Part shown: piece after piece, positions 47,324-57,914 of the stretch | Layout: every line of letters starts with the position of its first letter | How positions within the stretch are numbered: the first letter of the stretch is position 1 | Assembly: GCF_031020795.1 (NCBI RefSeq) | Contig: NZ_JAVHJP010000006.1 | Location: forward strand, 186,001 to 250,000 | Origin: Hydrogenophaga pseudoflava | Lineage (GTDB): Bacteria; Pseudomonadota; Gammaproteobacteria; Burkholderiales; Burkholderiaceae_C | Length of the DNA stretch: 64,000 bases | Direction: 5' to 3' | The notes under the pieces: generated by a model | Database searches by the model: none | The model's input: the letters and a program-made list of their open reading frames with translations, nothing else | What the model was told of the DNA's origin: nothing | Position numbers and translations under genes: made by a program

Positions 47324-48367
47324 TCAGCTTTTCGGAATATCGTTGTCAATGCGTTGTTCGAGGGCACGCACGCGCTCGCGCAAGCGACCGAGTTGCTTGA
47401 GCGATGCGGCGTTCTTTTCCCAGGCCGCATTGTCGTCGATGGGGAACATGCCGGTGTACAGCCCCGGCTGATGAATCGACCGGGTCACCACCGTCGCAGC
47501 GGAGATGTTCACCCGGTCCGCGAGCGTGAGGTGACCAAGCACGATCGCGCCGCCGCCAACTGAGCAGTGGGCACCGATGGTCGCTGTGCCGGCTACGCCG
47601 ACACAACCGGCCATCGCCGTGTGATCGCCGACGCGCACGTTGTGGCCAATCTGGATCAGGTTATCGAGCTTGACCCCATGGCCGATGACCGTGTCGTCCA
47701 GCGCACCGCGGTCGATGCAGGTGTTGGCACCGATTTCGACGTCGTCGCCGATACGCACTGCGCCCAGTTGTTCGATCTTCACCCACTCGCCCTGGTTCGG
47801 CGCAAAACCGAAACCGTCGGCACCGATGACCACCCCGGGATGGAGAATGCAGCGCTGGCCCAGCACGCAGCGGTCGCCGACGCTGACCCGCGCGTAAAGA
47901 ATCGATTCCTCACCCACCAAGGCATCCCTGCCCAGCACGCAGTGCGGCCCGATCCGTGCGCCGGCACCGACCCGGGCCCCTGGACCTACGACGGCGAACG
48001 GTCCGATCGAGACCCGATCCCCGATGTACGCGGTCGGGTGGATGCTCGCGGAAGGGTCGACCCTGGGATCCTCGGCCGGCTCGTGCGCCGCTCGCCACCA
48101 CTGGGTCAGCCGGGCGAAGTAGAGATAGGGATCGTCTGCGACGATGCAGGCGCCTCGCGAAGCCGCCGAGTCCTTGAGAGCGACAGGCACGATCAGGGCA
48201 CCTGCTGCCGTGGTCTGGATCTGGCTGGCGTAGCGGGCCTGGGCGACAAAGGAAAGCTCGTCGTGCAGGGCCGTCGCGAGCGGCGCCAGACGGCGGATCG
48301 AGAGACCAGCGTCCCCGACAAGCTCCCCGCCCAGGGCGTCGACGATGGCGCCCAGAGACCGGGACAT
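47324..48367 (-). CDS. lpxD: UDP-3-O-acylglucosamine N-acyltransferase
   Basis: Third step of lipid A synthesis, N-acylating UDP-3-O-acyl-glucosamine. The 347 residues have an N-terminal uridine-binding domain ([20 protein letters not shown]) and a hexapeptide-repeat beta-helix ([19 protein letters not shown]) with the catalytic His in [20 protein letters not shown], then a C-terminal helix. The ATG at 48367 with AGGG upstream is preferred to a TTG two codons earlier. It lies 10 bases after skp. Confidence 0.95.
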   Translation of the reverse strand: MSRSLGAIVDALGGELVGDAGLSIRRLAPLATALHDELSFVAQARYASQIQTTAAGALIVPVALKDSAASRGACIVADDPYLYFARLTQWWRAAHEPAEDPRVDPSASIHPTAYIGDRVSIGPFAVVGPGARVGAGARIGPHCVLGRDALVGEESILYARVSVGDRCVLGQRCILHPGVVIGADGFGFAPNQGEWVKIEQLGAVRIGDDVEIGANTCIDRGALDDTVIGHGVKLDNLIQIGHNVRVGDHTAMAGCVGVAGTATIGAHCSVGGGAIVLGHLTLADRVNISAATVVTRSIHQPGLYTGMFPIDDNAAWEKNAASLKQLGRLRERVRALEQRIDNDIPKS

Positions 48368-48377
48368 GATCAAGCCC

Positions 48378-48896
48378 TTACTTGGCGCTGTTCAAGCCAC
48401 TGAGCACCTTGTCGGTGATGTCGTGCTTGGGGTTGATGTACACCGCCTCCTGAAGGATGAGGTCGTATTTTTCGGTTTCCGCGACCTGCTTGATCACGCG
48501 GTTGGCCTTTTCAAGCAGTTGCTGCACTTCTTCGTTCTTGCGCATGGTGACGTCCTCCTGGAACTCACGCTGCTTGCGCTGGAAATCGCGATCCTGATCA
48601 ACCAGTTGCCGTTGGCGGGTCACCCGTTGCGCTTCGGGCAGCGTCGGCGCATCGCGCTCAAGCTTCTCGGACGCGGCCTTGAGCTGTGCAGCCAGACCCT
48701 GCAGATCTTTCTCGCGACGCGAGAACTCCTGCTCCAGTTTGGTCTGCGACGCCTTCGCCATGTTGGCCTCGCGCAGGATGCGCTCGGTGTTGACAAAACC
48801 CACCCTGAAATCCTGGGCCACCGCCGTCAAGGTCACGCAGGTGGCTGCGAGAAAAACGGCCAGGTGACGGGCAAAACGGCGCTGCGAGGTCTTCAT
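48378..48896 (-). CDS. skp: OmpH/Skp-family periplasmic chaperone
   Basis: Periplasmic chaperone that holds unfolded outer-membrane proteins for the BAM complex. The 172 residues have a signal peptide ending near TAVAQ, then [16 protein letters not shown] and a long charged coiled coil ([20 protein letters not shown]), as in the trimeric Skp tentacles, and the C-terminal [17 protein letters not shown]. The ATG at 48896 shares one base with the bamA stop (TGATG), so translation is coupled. Confidence 0.94.
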   Translation of the reverse strand: MKTSQRRFARHLAVFLAATCVTLTAVAQDFRVGFVNTERILREANMAKASQTKLEQEFSRREKDLQGLAAQLKAASEKLERDAPTLPEAQRVTRQRQLVDQDRDFQRKQREFQEDVTMRKNEEVQQLLEKANRVIKQVAETEKYDLILQEAVYINPKHDITDKVLSGLNSAK

Positions 48897-51196
48897 CAAA
48901 ACGATGTTCCGATCTGAAACTGGAATTTCTGGATTCTATCGCCGGGGAACTTGCGCACCGGATTGGCCAGGGCGAAACGCAGAGGACCCACCGGCGAGAT
49001 CCAGCTCAAGCCGATGCCCACCGACGACCGCATCTTGCTGAAGTCGACGCTCTCGGACTCGCCATAAACGTTGCCGGCATCCACAAACGCAAACCAGCGC
49101 AAGGTGCGGTCGTTGCCGGCCCCGGGGAACGGCGCAATGAACTCGGCATTGAGGACGATATTGCGTGCTCCACCGATGTTGACCGTCTCACCTGTTGTTG
49201 ACCCGATGACCGCGGAGGTGGGGCCAAGAGTGCCCTGCTCGAAACCGCGAACCGAGCCGAGGCCACCACCGTAAAAGTTGCGCAGCACGGGAAAAGGCTT
49301 GCCGCCGAGGCCCTTGCCGACACCCAGTTCGGTGTTGAAGGCAAAGGTGTATTGGCGCGTGATGGGCAGGTATTGCTGGAACTGATAGGTCAGCTTGGCG
49401 TACCGCCGGTCACCGCCCAGGCCAAACTCGGAATTCAGGCGCTGCAAACGCCCTTCCGTCGGCACCAGCGCGCTGTCCCGGTTGTCTCGGGCCCAGCCGA
49501 TGGTGGCGGGCAGATAGGTACCACCCTGGTCTTTGTACGCCTCGGGCAGCTGGTCGCCTTCTTTCACCTTGACCCGTTCCGCACCCGCCCCGAAAAACAC
49601 AGTGTCGGTTTCGGTGAACGGCACGCCAAACCGCACGCCCACACCCGGCGTCGCGATCTCGTAGTCCCCACCCTGCGCGTCATAAGGGCGGGTGGTCTTG
49701 TAATACAGGTCGAAGGTCCGCGAGACGCCGTCCTGCGTGAAGTACGGGTCGGTGGTACTCAACACAAACTGGCGGTTGTATGAACTTGTGTTGAGATCCA
49801 GCCCCAGATAGTTGCCGGTGCCGAACACGTTTTCCTGCTTGATGCTGGCAATCAATGACAGCTTATCTGCCTGCGAATAACCCGCCCCGACGGACAGGTT
49901 GCCCGTGGGCTTCTCCGCCACGGTCACGGTGAGGTCGACTTGGTCATTGGTTCCGGGTACGGGCTCAGTGTCGATGCCGACTTCCGTGAAAAACCCCAAC
50001 CGGTCGACACGGTCGCGCGAAAGCCGGATCCGGTCACTGTCGTACCAGGCCGACTCAAACTGACGGAACTCGCGGCGGATGATTTCATCCCGCGTCCGGT
50101 TGTTGCCTTCGACGTTGATCCGGCGGACGTACACCCGGCGCGAGGGCTGGGCCTTGAGAGCAAACGCCACGCGGTTGTTGGAACGATCAATCACCGGCAC
50201 CGCTTCAACCTGGGCAAACGCATATCCGAAGGCACCGAAGTAGTCGGTGAACGCCTTGACGGTGCGGGCCACCTCTTCGGCGTTGTAGGCTTCACCGGCG
50301 CGAATGCTCACCAGCGATTTGAACTCCTGCTCTTTGCCGAGGTATTCACCCTCCAGAGCAACGGAGGACACCACAAACCGGCTGCCTTCGGTGATATTGA
50401 TGGTGACCGAAATGTCTTGCTTGTCGGGCGAGATGGCCACCTGGGTGGAGTCGACCTTGAACTCGAGATAACCGCGCGCCAGGTAATACGAACGCAGGGT
50501 CTCAAGGTCGGCATTGAGCTTGGCACGGGAGTAGCGATCGGCCTTGGTGTACCAGCTCATCCAGCCACCGGTGTCCAGATCGAACAGGTCACGCAGCGCA
50601 GACTCGGAGAAGGCCTGATTGCCAACGATCCGGATGTCCTTGATCTTGGCCACCTCGCCTTCAACCACGCTGAAGTTCAGGTTGACCCGGTTGCGTTCAC
50701 CAGGCGTCACGGTGGTCACCACCTGGGCCGCGTACATGCTGCGATTGATGTACTGGCGCTTGAGCTCCTGCTCGGCGCGGTCCGCCAGCGCTTTGTCAAA
50801 CGGCCGCCCTTCGGCGAGACCCACCTCGCGCAAGGCCTTCTTGAGGACCTCGGCGTCGAACTCCTTGATGCCGGTGAAGCTCACATCGGCCACCGATGGA
50901 CGCTCCTCCACGATCACCACCAGGACGTCGCCGTTGATCTGCAAGCGCACATCCGAGAAGAGCCCGAGGCCGAACAGCGCCCGGATGGCGGACGATCCTT
51001 TGTCGTCGTTGTACTGGTCACCGATGCGAAAGGGCAGGGAGGCGAACACGGTGCCCGGTTCGACGCGCTGGAGGCCTTCGACGCGGATGTCCTTGAGCGT
51101 GAAGGTATCCACGGCCCAAGCGGGCAGGGCCATCAACAGGGACGTGGCAACGGCGGACAGCTTGAGTCCACGCAGGCTGGGTGCAAATGGTTTCAT
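48896..51196 (-). CDS. bamA: Outer membrane protein assembly factor BamA
   Basis: Essential beta-barrel that inserts outer-membrane proteins. The 766 residues have a signal peptide (LLMALPAWAVD), five POTRA domains (first: FTLKDIRVEGLQRVEPGTVF), and the 16-strand barrel with the conserved L6 motif VRGF in GLGSVRGFEQGTLGPTS and the C-terminal beta-signal ending in Phe. The ATG at 51196 starts the signal peptide; 131 further codons upstream are shadow of rseP. Its partner gene bamD is also in this window (2806-3612). Confidence 0.96.
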   Translation of the reverse strand: MKPFAPSLRGLKLSAVATSLLMALPAWAVDTFTLKDIRVEGLQRVEPGTVFASLPFRIGDQYNDDKGSSAIRALFGLGLFSDVRLQINGDVLVVIVEERPSVADVSFTGIKEFDAEVLKKALREVGLAEGRPFDKALADRAEQELKRQYINRSMYAAQVVTTVTPGERNRVNLNFSVVEGEVAKIKDIRIVGNQAFSESALRDLFDLDTGGWMSWYTKADRYSRAKLNADLETLRSYYLARGYLEFKVDSTQVAISPDKQDISVTINITEGSRFVVSSVALEGEYLGKEQEFKSLVSIRAGEAYNAEEVARTVKAFTDYFGAFGYAFAQVEAVPVIDRSNNRVAFALKAQPSRRVYVRRINVEGNNRTRDEIIRREFRQFESAWYDSDRIRLSRDRVDRLGFFTEVGIDTEPVPGTNDQVDLTVTVAEKPTGNLSVGAGYSQADKLSLIASIKQENVFGTGNYLGLDLNTSSYNRQFVLSTTDPYFTQDGVSRTFDLYYKTTRPYDAQGGDYEIATPGVGVRFGVPFTETDTVFFGAGAERVKVKEGDQLPEAYKDQGGTYLPATIGWARDNRDSALVPTEGRLQRLNSEFGLGGDRRYAKLTYQFQQYLPITRQYTFAFNTELGVGKGLGGKPFPVLRNFYGGGLGSVRGFEQGTLGPTSAVIGSTTGETVNIGGARNIVLNAEFIAPFPGAGNDRTLRWFAFVDAGNVYGESESVDFSKMRSSVGIGLSWISPVGPLRFALANPVRKFPGDRIQKFQFQIGTSF

Positions 51197-51210
51197 GAGA
51201 GAGAGATCGT

Positions 51211-52575
51211 TCAGCCCACGAGACGGGTGATATCGTTGAAGAGGGCAACGCACATGAGGGCCAGCAACACAGCCACTCCCCCTCGCTGCAGCCGTTCCAG
51301 CCAGACGTCGGAAACCCCGCGGCCGGTCACACCCTCCCAAAGATAATACATCAGGTGTCCACCATCGAGGACCGGCAACGGCAGCAGGTTCAGCACCCCG
51401 AGGCTGACACTGATCAGTGCCAGGAACACGATGTAGGACGTCAGTCCCATGCTGGCGGATTTGCCGGCGTAATCTGCAATGGTGAGCGGGCCGCTGATGT
51501 TCTTGAGCGAGGCCTCTCCCACCAGCATCTTGCCCATCATCTTCAGCGTCAGCCAGGACACCTCCCAGGTTCGCTGGACACCCAGCCACAGTCCTTCCAG
51601 TGCGCCGTGACGCACCGTGGTCATGGCCGGCGCCGCACCGACATACGCGCCGATGCGACCGATCCAGGCGTCACCGGACTGCTCTGGCTTGGGCTCCACG
51701 GTCAGGCTCAGCGTGCGCCCGTCCCGGGAGACTTCCCACGTTTGTGGCTGTGTCCGGCCTTGGGCGTCGACACCGCTGCGGATGCGCTGCCTCAGGGCGG
51801 CGCCGTCGCTCACCGGCCGACCATCGACCCGCAACACCCGGTCCCCTGCCCTCAGCCCGGCGGCGGCGGCGGCACCACCGTCCACGACATCGCCCATCAC
51901 CGGTTCGGTCCACGGTGACAGGATGCCAATGCGCTGGAACAGGCTGGCATCGGCTTCTTTCACATCCAGCTGACCGAGCGGCAGCGTCAGTTCGCGAGAA
52001 GCGCCCCCTTCGTCACGAGACACCAGCAGCTGCATGTCCTGTCCCGACAGCGCCGCCTGGGTGAGTCGCCAGCGCAGATCCTCGAACGACCTGACGGGCG
52101 ACACCTCGTCACCGCTCACGTAAGCGCCCTGCACCCACTCCCCGCCGACAAGACCGGCCTTCTCCGCCAAAGAACCCGCCACGGGCGCCGCCAGCACCGG
52201 CTTGGGCTCCTCCACGCCACTCCAGTTCACCACCGCATACAGCAACACCGCCAGCAGCAGATTGACTGCTGGCCCGGCCGCCACAATGGCGGCGCGCGAA
52301 CGCAGCGGCTGGGTGTTGAATGCCAGATGACGCTCTGCGTGGTCCACCGGCGCCTCTCGCTCATCCAGCATCCGCACATACCCGCCCAGCGGCAGCGCAC
52401 ACAGCACGAACTCCGTCGGACTGCCGGCACGTTGCCAGCGCAGCAGGGGCTTTCCGAACCCGACGGAGAAGCGGAGCACCTTCACGCCGCAGGCCACGGC
52501 CACCCGGTAGTGGCCGTACTCATGCACAGCAATCAGCAGGCCCAGGGCCACGACAAAGGCAATCAGGGTGGTCAT
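51211..52575 (-). CDS. rseP: Site-2 zinc metalloprotease RseP
   Basis: Intramembrane protease that, in the sigma-E pathway, cleaves RseA after DegS and also clears signal peptides. The 454 residues start with a membrane helix containing the zinc motif HEYGH (His18, Glu19, His22), followed by FSVGFGKPLLRWQR, two PDZ-like regions (one with GLRAGDRVLRVDGRPVSDG) and the C-terminal helices with LNLLPLPVLDGGHLMYYLWE, the conserved LDG motif. The ATG at 52575 follows AGGGA. It lies between dxr and bamA, the conserved order. Confidence 0.95.
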   Translation of the reverse strand: MTTLIAFVVALGLLIAVHEYGHYRVAVACGVKVLRFSVGFGKPLLRWQRAGSPTEFVLCALPLGGYVRMLDEREAPVDHAERHLAFNTQPLRSRAAIVAAGPAVNLLLAVLLYAVVNWSGVEEPKPVLAAPVAGSLAEKAGLVGGEWVQGAYVSGDEVSPVRSFEDLRWRLTQAALSGQDMQLLVSRDEGGASRELTLPLGQLDVKEADASLFQRIGILSPWTEPVMGDVVDGGAAAAAGLRAGDRVLRVDGRPVSDGAALRQRIRSGVDAQGRTQPQTWEVSRDGRTLSLTVEPKPEQSGDAWIGRIGAYVGAAPAMTTVRHGALEGLWLGVQRTWEVSWLTLKMMGKMLVGEASLKNISGPLTIADYAGKSASMGLTSYIVFLALISVSLGVLNLLPLPVLDGGHLMYYLWEGVTGRGVSDVWLERLQRGGVAVLLALMCVALFNDITRLVG

Positions 52576-52639
52576 AGGTCCCTCGAAACATCCAATCGGC
52601 AGCCCCCACCTTGTCGTGGGGGGCTGAAGCAAGACCCGC

Positions 52640-53827
52640 TCAGCCGCGGCAGCGATCCACGTGGACCGAGGCCACCGCCCGCGCCTGCGCATCCAGCGCC
52701 AGCAGCGCTTCCAGGCCTTCGGTCTTGGAGGGTGCCAGGGCTTCCAAAGTTGCACGGTTGACCACGTGAATGTGATCGAAGCGCAGGCGCCGCTCCAGGA
52801 ACGCTGCCACCGCCACCTCGTTCGCCGCGTTGAGCACGGCGGTGGTGCCCGTCGGTCCGTCCAGCGCCTCCCATGCCAGCTGCAGGCCGGGAAAACGGAG
52901 GTTGTCGGGTTTCTCGAACGTCAGGGCACTCAACGCCGAAAAATCCAGCGCGGGCGCGCCCGACGCCATGCGCTCGGGCCACGAGAGACCGTAGGCAATC
53001 GGCACCCGCATGTCGGGTGTGCCGAGCTGGGCCACCACCGACCGGTCATGGAACTGAACCATCGAATGCACCACGCTCTGCGGATGGATCACGACCTCGA
53101 TCTGAGACGGGTTCACGCCGAACAGATACCTTGCCTCGATCACCTCCAGCGCCTTGTTCATCATCGTCGCGGAGTCGACCGAAATCTTGCGCCCCATCAC
53201 CCAGTTCGGGTGGGCACACGCCTCTTCCGGCGTCACCGCATGCAGGGTGGACGGATCACGCTGCCTGAAGGGGCCGCCCGAGGCGGTCAGCAGGATCTTC
53301 TCCACCCGCCGGGGCCAGGTCGAAGGGTCTTCGGGCAACGACTGGAAAACGGCCGAGTGCTCGCTGTCAATCGGTAGCAACCGGCCTCCGCCCTGCGCCA
53401 CGGCCGCCATGAACCACTCACCACCGACGACCAGCGATTCCTTGTTGGCCAGCAACAGCTTCTTGCCGGCCCGCGCCGCAGCGAGGCTCGGCTCCAGGCC
53501 TGCCGCGCCGACGATGGCCGCCATCACGGCGTGGACCTGCGGGTCGGCACTGACCTCGCACAAGGCACGGGCGCCCGACAACACCTGCACACGCAGACCT
53601 TCAGCCTTCACACGGTCCGACAGCACCTGGGCATGTTCCGGGCTGGCCATCACCGCGTAGTCGGGACGATGCATCTTGCACTGTTCGAGCAGGGCCTCCA
53701 CCTGGGTCGAGGCCGTCAGCGCGAACACCCGGTACTTTTCCGGGTGACGGGCGATGACATCCAGGGTGTTGGTACCGATCGACCCGGTGGACCCGAGCAC
53801 GGTGATGTGTTGTACGGACACGCTCAT
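52640..53827 (-). CDS. dxr: 1-deoxy-D-xylulose 5-phosphate reductoisomerase
   Basis: NADPH-dependent first committed enzyme of the MEP isoprenoid pathway. The 395 residues have the nucleotide motif ITVLGSTGSIGTNTLDVIAR, LLLANKESLVVGGEWF, LPIDSEHSAVFQSLPED with metal-binding acids, the flexible loop TASGGPFRQRDPSTL, and HPNWVMGRKISVDSATMMNK. The ATG at 53827 overlaps the cdsA stop (ATGA). It supplies isoprenoid precursors for UppS in the same operon. Confidence 0.96.
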   Translation of the reverse strand: MSVSVQHITVLGSTGSIGTNTLDVIARHPEKYRVFALTASTQVEALLEQCKMHRPDYAVMASPEHAQVLSDRVKAEGLRVQVLSGARALCEVSADPQVHAVMAAIVGAAGLEPSLAAARAGKKLLLANKESLVVGGEWFMAAVAQGGGRLLPIDSEHSAVFQSLPEDPSTWPRRVEKILLTASGGPFRQRDPSTLHAVTPEEACAHPNWVMGRKISVDSATMMNKALEVIEARYLFGVNPSQIEVVIHPQSVVHSMVQFHDRSVVAQLGTPDMRVPIAYGLSWPERMASGAPALDFSALSALTFEKPDNLRFPGLQLAWEALDGPTGTTAVLNAANEVAVAAFLERRLRFDHIHVVNRATLEALAPSKTEGLEALLALDAQARAVASVHVDRCRG

Positions 53828-54666
53828 TTCTCCAGCAGGTGGGCAAACAGCATGGCCACCGGCAACACGGGCAACAGGGCGTCCACGCGGTCGAGGACAC
53901 CACCATGGCCAGGCAACAACCGGCTCGAATCTTTCATGCCGGCACCGCGCTTGACCAGCGACTCGAGAAGATCGCCCACCACGCTGGCTGCGGTCAACAG
54001 CAGCAGCGCCACGAGGGTCCAGACCGGCCCGGCCTCCCACAACCGGCTGAACAGGCTGGGGGCATCCGAGGGGAAGCGCAGGTCGAACCACAGCCAGAAC
54101 AATGCCAGCAGGACAACCCCGAGGAGACCGCTGAACACCCCTTCCCAACTCTTGCCGGGGCTCAGGGTCGGCGCGAGCTTGCGGCGTCCGAATGCCCGTC
54201 CGCCCGCATAGGCGGCGATGTCCGCAGCCCATACGAGGGTCAACACCGAGAGCAGGAACAACAAGCCTGTCTGCCGGGCCTGCACCAGAGCCAGCCACGC
54301 ACACGCCAGCATCAACAGCCCGCCCGTCAAGCGCGAAGCCACAGGCCAGCGCTGCCATCCCGGCACCCCGCGCCTGAGCATGAGCAACGCCAGTGACAGC
54401 CAGACACCCGCCGACAGCCACCAGACCACAGGCCACGACCGGTCCAACCCTCCCCCGGCCCAGAAGAGCAGCAGCAGCGCACCCAGCCCGCCGCCGATCA
54501 GCAGAGCCGGACGACCCGACAGGGTATTCATACGGGCCCACTCCCAGCCGGCGGCGGCAACCATGACCACCGCCAGGGCGGCAAACGGAACGACCGAGGT
54601 GTGGAACATGGCCGGCAGCACCACGGCCAGCAGCACCAGGGCGGTGATGATGCGCTGCTTAAGCAT
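53824..54666 (-). CDS. cdsA: Phosphatidate cytidylyltransferase
   Basis: Polytopic inner-membrane enzyme that makes CDP-diacylglycerol from CTP and phosphatidate. The 280 residues have about eight membrane helices and the CDP-diglyceride synthase region: VWAADIAAYAGGRAFGRRKL, TLSPGKSWEGVFSGLLG and SLVKRGAGMKDSSRLLPGHG with DRVDALL. The ATG at 54666 overlaps the 3' end of uppS by 8 bases; 67 upstream codons of the open frame are shadow. Confidence 0.95.
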   Translation of the reverse strand: MLKQRIITALVLLAVVLPAMFHTSVVPFAALAVVMVAAAGWEWARMNTLSGRPALLIGGGLGALLLLFWAGGGLDRSWPVVWWLSAGVWLSLALLMLRRGVPGWQRWPVASRLTGGLLMLACAWLALVQARQTGLLFLLSVLTLVWAADIAAYAGGRAFGRRKLAPTLSPGKSWEGVFSGLLGVVLLALFWLWFDLRFPSDAPSLFSRLWEAGPVWTLVALLLLTAASVVGDLLESLVKRGAGMKDSSRLLPGHGGVLDRVDALLPVLPVAMLFAHLLEK

Positions 54667-55426
54667 GCGAGCCGCTGGCCGCCGGCAGCTGACCGGACGG
54701 TCCCACCTGTTCGGAGGTGAGTCCGAACCGGCGCTCACGCCCCGCATAGTCCCGGAATGCCCGGTCCAGTTCCTCGGCGTCGAAGTCAGGCCACAGACAG
54801 GGCGTGAAAAACAGCTCGGAATAGGCGCATTGCCATAACAGGAAGTTGCTGATGCGCATCTCGCCACCCGTGCGGATCAGCAGATCGGGGTCGCCCACAT
54901 GGGCGAGTGCCGTTGTTTCGCACAGGCCTGCCTCCGTGATCTCCCGCCCTTGGGCCACCAGCTGCCTGGCCGCATTCACAATGTCCCAACGACCGCCGTA
55001 GTTGAAGCAGACATTGAGAACCATGCGGTCGTTGTGGGCGGTGGTCTGTTCGGCATTGCGGAGCCCTTGAAGCAGGCGGGGCGACAAGCCCGAAGATTCA
55101 CCCGGGAAATGCAGTCGCACGCCGTTCTTGTCGAGCTTGGGCACCTCCCGCGACAGAGCCAGCACCAGGAGATCCATCAGCCCGGAAACCTCCTCGGCAG
55201 GCCGGTTCCAGTTCTCGGAAGAGAAAGCGAAGACTGTCAGCACCTGGACCTGCCGCTCCAGACAGGCCCGGACGGTGCGCCGAAGCGCATCCACGCCTTG
55301 CTTGTGTCCCGCCACTCGGGGCAGAAGACGCTTCTTGGCCCAGCGGCCATTGCCATCCATGACGATGGCCACGTGCCGAGGCACACCGATGGCATTCGGC
55401 ACACCGGGCTGGGGATTGGAAGACAT
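54659..55426 (-). CDS. uppS: Undecaprenyl diphosphate synthase (cis-prenyltransferase)
   Basis: Makes the C55 carrier lipid for peptidoglycan and O-antigen. The 255 residues have the IPP/FPP site HVAIVMDGNGRWAKKR with the magnesium-binding Asp, LTVFAFSSENWNRP, NVCFNYGGRWDIVNA, DLLIRTGGEMRISNFLLWQ and YSELFFTPCLWPDFD. The ATG at 55426 is preferred over a TTG two codons earlier. It lies between frr and cdsA, 46 bases after the frr stop. Confidence 0.96.
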   Translation of the reverse strand: MSSNPQPGVPNAIGVPRHVAIVMDGNGRWAKKRLLPRVAGHKQGVDALRRTVRACLERQVQVLTVFAFSSENWNRPAEEVSGLMDLLVLALSREVPKLDKNGVRLHFPGESSGLSPRLLQGLRNAEQTTAHNDRMVLNVCFNYGGRWDIVNAARQLVAQGREITEAGLCETTALAHVGDPDLLIRTGGEMRISNFLLWQCAYSELFFTPCLWPDFDAEELDRAFRDYAGRERRFGLTSEQVGPSGQLPAASGSHA

Positions 55427-55471
55427 CGGCAAGCGGACCTGGTGGGGGATGGGAGCGAAGGCGGCAGCGGA

Positions 55472-56032
55472 TCAGACAGCCAGAATGTCCTGTTCCTTGG
55501 AAGCCACGATCCTGTCGACCTCCGCAATCATCCGGTCGGTCAGCTTCTGAATGTCTTCCTGCGCACGGCGCTCGTCGTCTTCCGATACCAGCTTGTCCTT
55601 CAGAAGCTTCTTGACGTGTTCGTTGGCATCGCGGCGCAGGTTGCGGACAGCAACTTTCGCTGCCTCACCCTCGCCTTTGACCACCTTGGTCAGCTCCTTG
55701 CGACGCTCTTCCGTCATGGGGGGCATGGGCACGCGGATCAGGTCACCCTGGCTCGCGGGGTTCAAACCCAGATCCGATTCGCGGATGGCCTTTTCGATCT
55801 TGGCGCCCATGCCCTTTTCCCAGGGAGCCACCCCGATGGTTCGGGCGTCCAGCAGAGACAGGTTCGCCACCTGCGACAGCGGCAGCATGGAACCGTAGTA
55901 CTCGACATGCACTGTGTCCAGGATCTGCGGATTGGGCCGACCTGTGCGCACCCTGGAAAGGCTGTTCTTCAGCGCTTCCAGCGACTGGCTCATCTTGTGT
56001 TCAGCGTTCTGACGGATCTCGGCGATGCTCAT
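55472..56032 (-). CDS. frr: Ribosome recycling factor
   Basis: Splits post-termination ribosomes together with EF-G. The 186 residues match family length: coiled-coil domain I with [23 protein letters not shown] split around the hinge, the small domain with [20 protein letters not shown] and [20 protein letters not shown], and the C-terminal [20 protein letters not shown]. It lies 42 bases after pyrH, in the conserved rpsB-tsf-pyrH-frr order. Confidence 0.97.
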   Translation of the reverse strand: MSIAEIRQNAEHKMSQSLEALKNSLSRVRTGRPNPQILDTVHVEYYGSMLPLSQVANLSLLDARTIGVAPWEKGMGAKIEKAIRESDLGLNPASQGDLIRVPMPPMTEERRKELTKVVKGEGEAAKVAVRNLRRDANEHVKKLLKDKLVSEDDERRAQEDIQKLTDRMIAEVDRIVASKEQDILAV

Positions 56033-56074
56033 GAATGCTCCTATGGAAGACGGGTGCTCTCTACCAAACGCCGG

Positions 56075-56785
56075 TCAGACGTGGACGAGTGTTCCCTCGT
56101 CGCCGCCCAGCACCACATTGCGCAGCGCTCCGGGCTTGAAAATCGAAAACACCTTGACGGGCAGTTTCTGGTCGCGGCACAGGGCAAAGGCCGTGGCGTC
56201 CATCACCTGAAGGTTCTTGGCCATGGCTTCGTCGAAGGTCAACGAGGTGTAACGGGTGGCCTTGGGGTCCTTGTTGGGATCGGCGGTGTAGACACCGTCG
56301 ACCTTGGTGGCCTTGAGCACGATTTCGGCGCCGATTTCGGCGCCGCGCAGCGCCGCGGCAGTGTCGGTTGTGAAAAACGGGTTGCCTGTACCCGCAGCAA
56401 ACACCACCACCTTGCCCTCTTCAAGGTACTGCAGGGCTTTGGGGCGCACGTACGGCTCCACCACCTGCTCGATGGCGATCGCCGACATCACACGGGCCAC
56501 CAGACCGGCCTTGTCCATGGTGTCCGCCAGCGCCAGCGAGTTCATCACGGTGGCAAGCATCCCCATGTAATCGGCTGTGGCACGATCCATGCCGACGGAG
56601 CCGCCGGCGACGCCACGGAAGATGTTGCCGCCACCGATCACGATGGCCACCTGGACCCCCAGACGGGTCACTTCGGCAATCTCCTCGACCATTCGGACAA
56701 TGGTCGCTCGGTTGATGCCGAATGCATCGTCGCCCATCAGGGCTTCACCGGAGAGTTTCAGAAGAATGCGCTGGTAGGACGGCAT
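56075..56785 (-). CDS. pyrH: Uridylate kinase
   Basis: Hexameric bacterial UMP kinase producing UDP for nucleotide and sugar-nucleotide supply. The 236 residues have the amino-acid-kinase fold with [70 protein letters not shown] and [19 protein letters not shown]. The ATG at 56785 has GGA eight bases upstream and matches the conserved N-terminus; the longer frame is not conserved. Confidence 0.97.
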   Translation of the reverse strand: MPSYQRILLKLSGEALMGDDAFGINRATIVRMVEEIAEVTRLGVQVAIVIGGGNIFRGVAGGSVGMDRATADYMGMLATVMNSLALADTMDKAGLVARVMSAIAIEQVVEPYVRPKALQYLEEGKVVVFAAGTGNPFFTTDTAAALRGAEIGAEIVLKATKVDGVYTADPNKDPKATRYTSLTFDEAMAKNLQVMDATAFALCRDQKLPVKVFSIFKPGALRNVVLGGDEGTLVHV

Positions 56786-56900
56786 GGGAATTCCTGTGTG
56801 ACGACTCTTGTTGTATGGGCAGCCCGGCAAGTGTAGCGAGGAGCTGCGGGCGATTCGCGGCTCTGCGCCGCCAGACGCCGGAAAATTCGGATACCAGATA

Positions 56901-56928
56901 TGACAACGGGCCTTGCGGCCCGTTGTCA
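56901..56928 (-). terminator. Long hairpin between tsf and pyrH
   Basis: TGACAACGGGCC and GGCCCGTTGTCA form a perfect 12-bp stem around a 4-base loop, 26 bases after the tsf stop. On the minus strand it is followed by TATCTGG rather than a T-run, so it may slow or partly stop transcription, or protect the 3' end of rpsB-tsf mRNA, with pyrH expressed separately. Confidence 0.55.
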
Positions 56929-56953
56929 TGGTCGGCTAGGCATTACAGCGGAA

Positions 56954-57847
56954 TCAGGCGCCTTTGGCTGCGGCCACCTGGGCGGCCACTTCAGCAGCGA
57001 AATCGTCCACCTTCTTCTCGATGCCCTCCCCCACCACGTAGAGGGTAAAACCCTTGACCGTGGTGTTGGCGGCCTTGAGGTACGCCCCCACCGTCTGCTT
57101 GCCGTCGGCGGCCTTCACGAAGACCTGGTCGAAGAGCGAGACTTCCTTGAGGTACTTTTGCACCGATCCCTCCACCATCTTGGCGGCGATGTCGGCGGGC
57201 TTGCCGGACTCGGCGGCCTTGGCGGCCGCCACCGAGCGCTCCCGCTCGATCAGTTCCGCAGGAACGTCGGCCGAGGTCAGCGACACGGGCTTCATGGCGG
57301 CCACATGCATCGCGACATCCTTGGCGGCCGTGGCGTCACCGTCGAATTCCACCACCACGCCAATGCGCGTGCCGTGCAGGTAGGAAGCCAGCTGACCACC
57401 GTTGGCCCAGCGCTTGAAGCGACGGAAGGACATGTTCTCGCCGATCTTGCCGATCAGGCCCTTGCGCACGTCTTCCAGCGTGGGGCCGAAGCCGTCCTGT
57501 TCGTAGGCCAGGGCACCCAGAGCCTCGATGTCGGCCGGGTTGTGCTCGGCCACCAGCTTGGCGGCGGCGCTGGCCAGTGCCAGGAAGCTGTCGTTCTTGG
57601 TCACGAAGTCGGTTTCACAGTTGACTTCGATGAGGGCTCCGGTGTTGCCGCTGATGGCAGCAGCCACCACGCCTTCGGCGGTCACGCGGCTGGCAGCCTT
57701 TCCTGCCTTGGTGCCCAGCTTCACGCGCAGCAGCTCCTCGGCCTTGGCCATGTCGCCATCGGCCTCGGTCAGGGCCTTCTTGCACTCCATCATGGGGGCA
57801 TCGGTCTTGGCGCGCAGTTCAGCGACCATGCTTGCGGTAATTGCCAT
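56954..57847 (-). CDS. tsf: Elongation factor Ts
   Basis: Nucleotide-exchange factor for EF-Tu. The 297 residues have the N-terminal UBA-like domain ([20 protein letters not shown]), the core contact motif [17 protein letters not shown] and the C-terminal modules with [20 protein letters not shown]. The ATG at 57847 starts the conserved protein. It lies 111 bases after rpsB, separated from it by an attenuator-like hairpin. Confidence 0.97.
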   Translation of the reverse strand: MAITASMVAELRAKTDAPMMECKKALTEADGDMAKAEELLRVKLGTKAGKAASRVTAEGVVAAAISGNTGALIEVNCETDFVTKNDSFLALASAAAKLVAEHNPADIEALGALAYEQDGFGPTLEDVRKGLIGKIGENMSFRRFKRWANGGQLASYLHGTRIGVVVEFDGDATAAKDVAMHVAAMKPVSLTSADVPAELIERERSVAAAKAAESGKPADIAAKMVEGSVQKYLKEVSLFDQVFVKAADGKQTVGAYLKAANTTVKGFTLYVVGEGIEKKVDDFAAEVAAQVAAAKGA

Positions 57848-57914
57848 TTCAGTTCTCCGTTGATCCAGGCCCGCGCAGCGGGCCCACACTGTTCAATGAT
57901 CGGTTTCGCTTGTG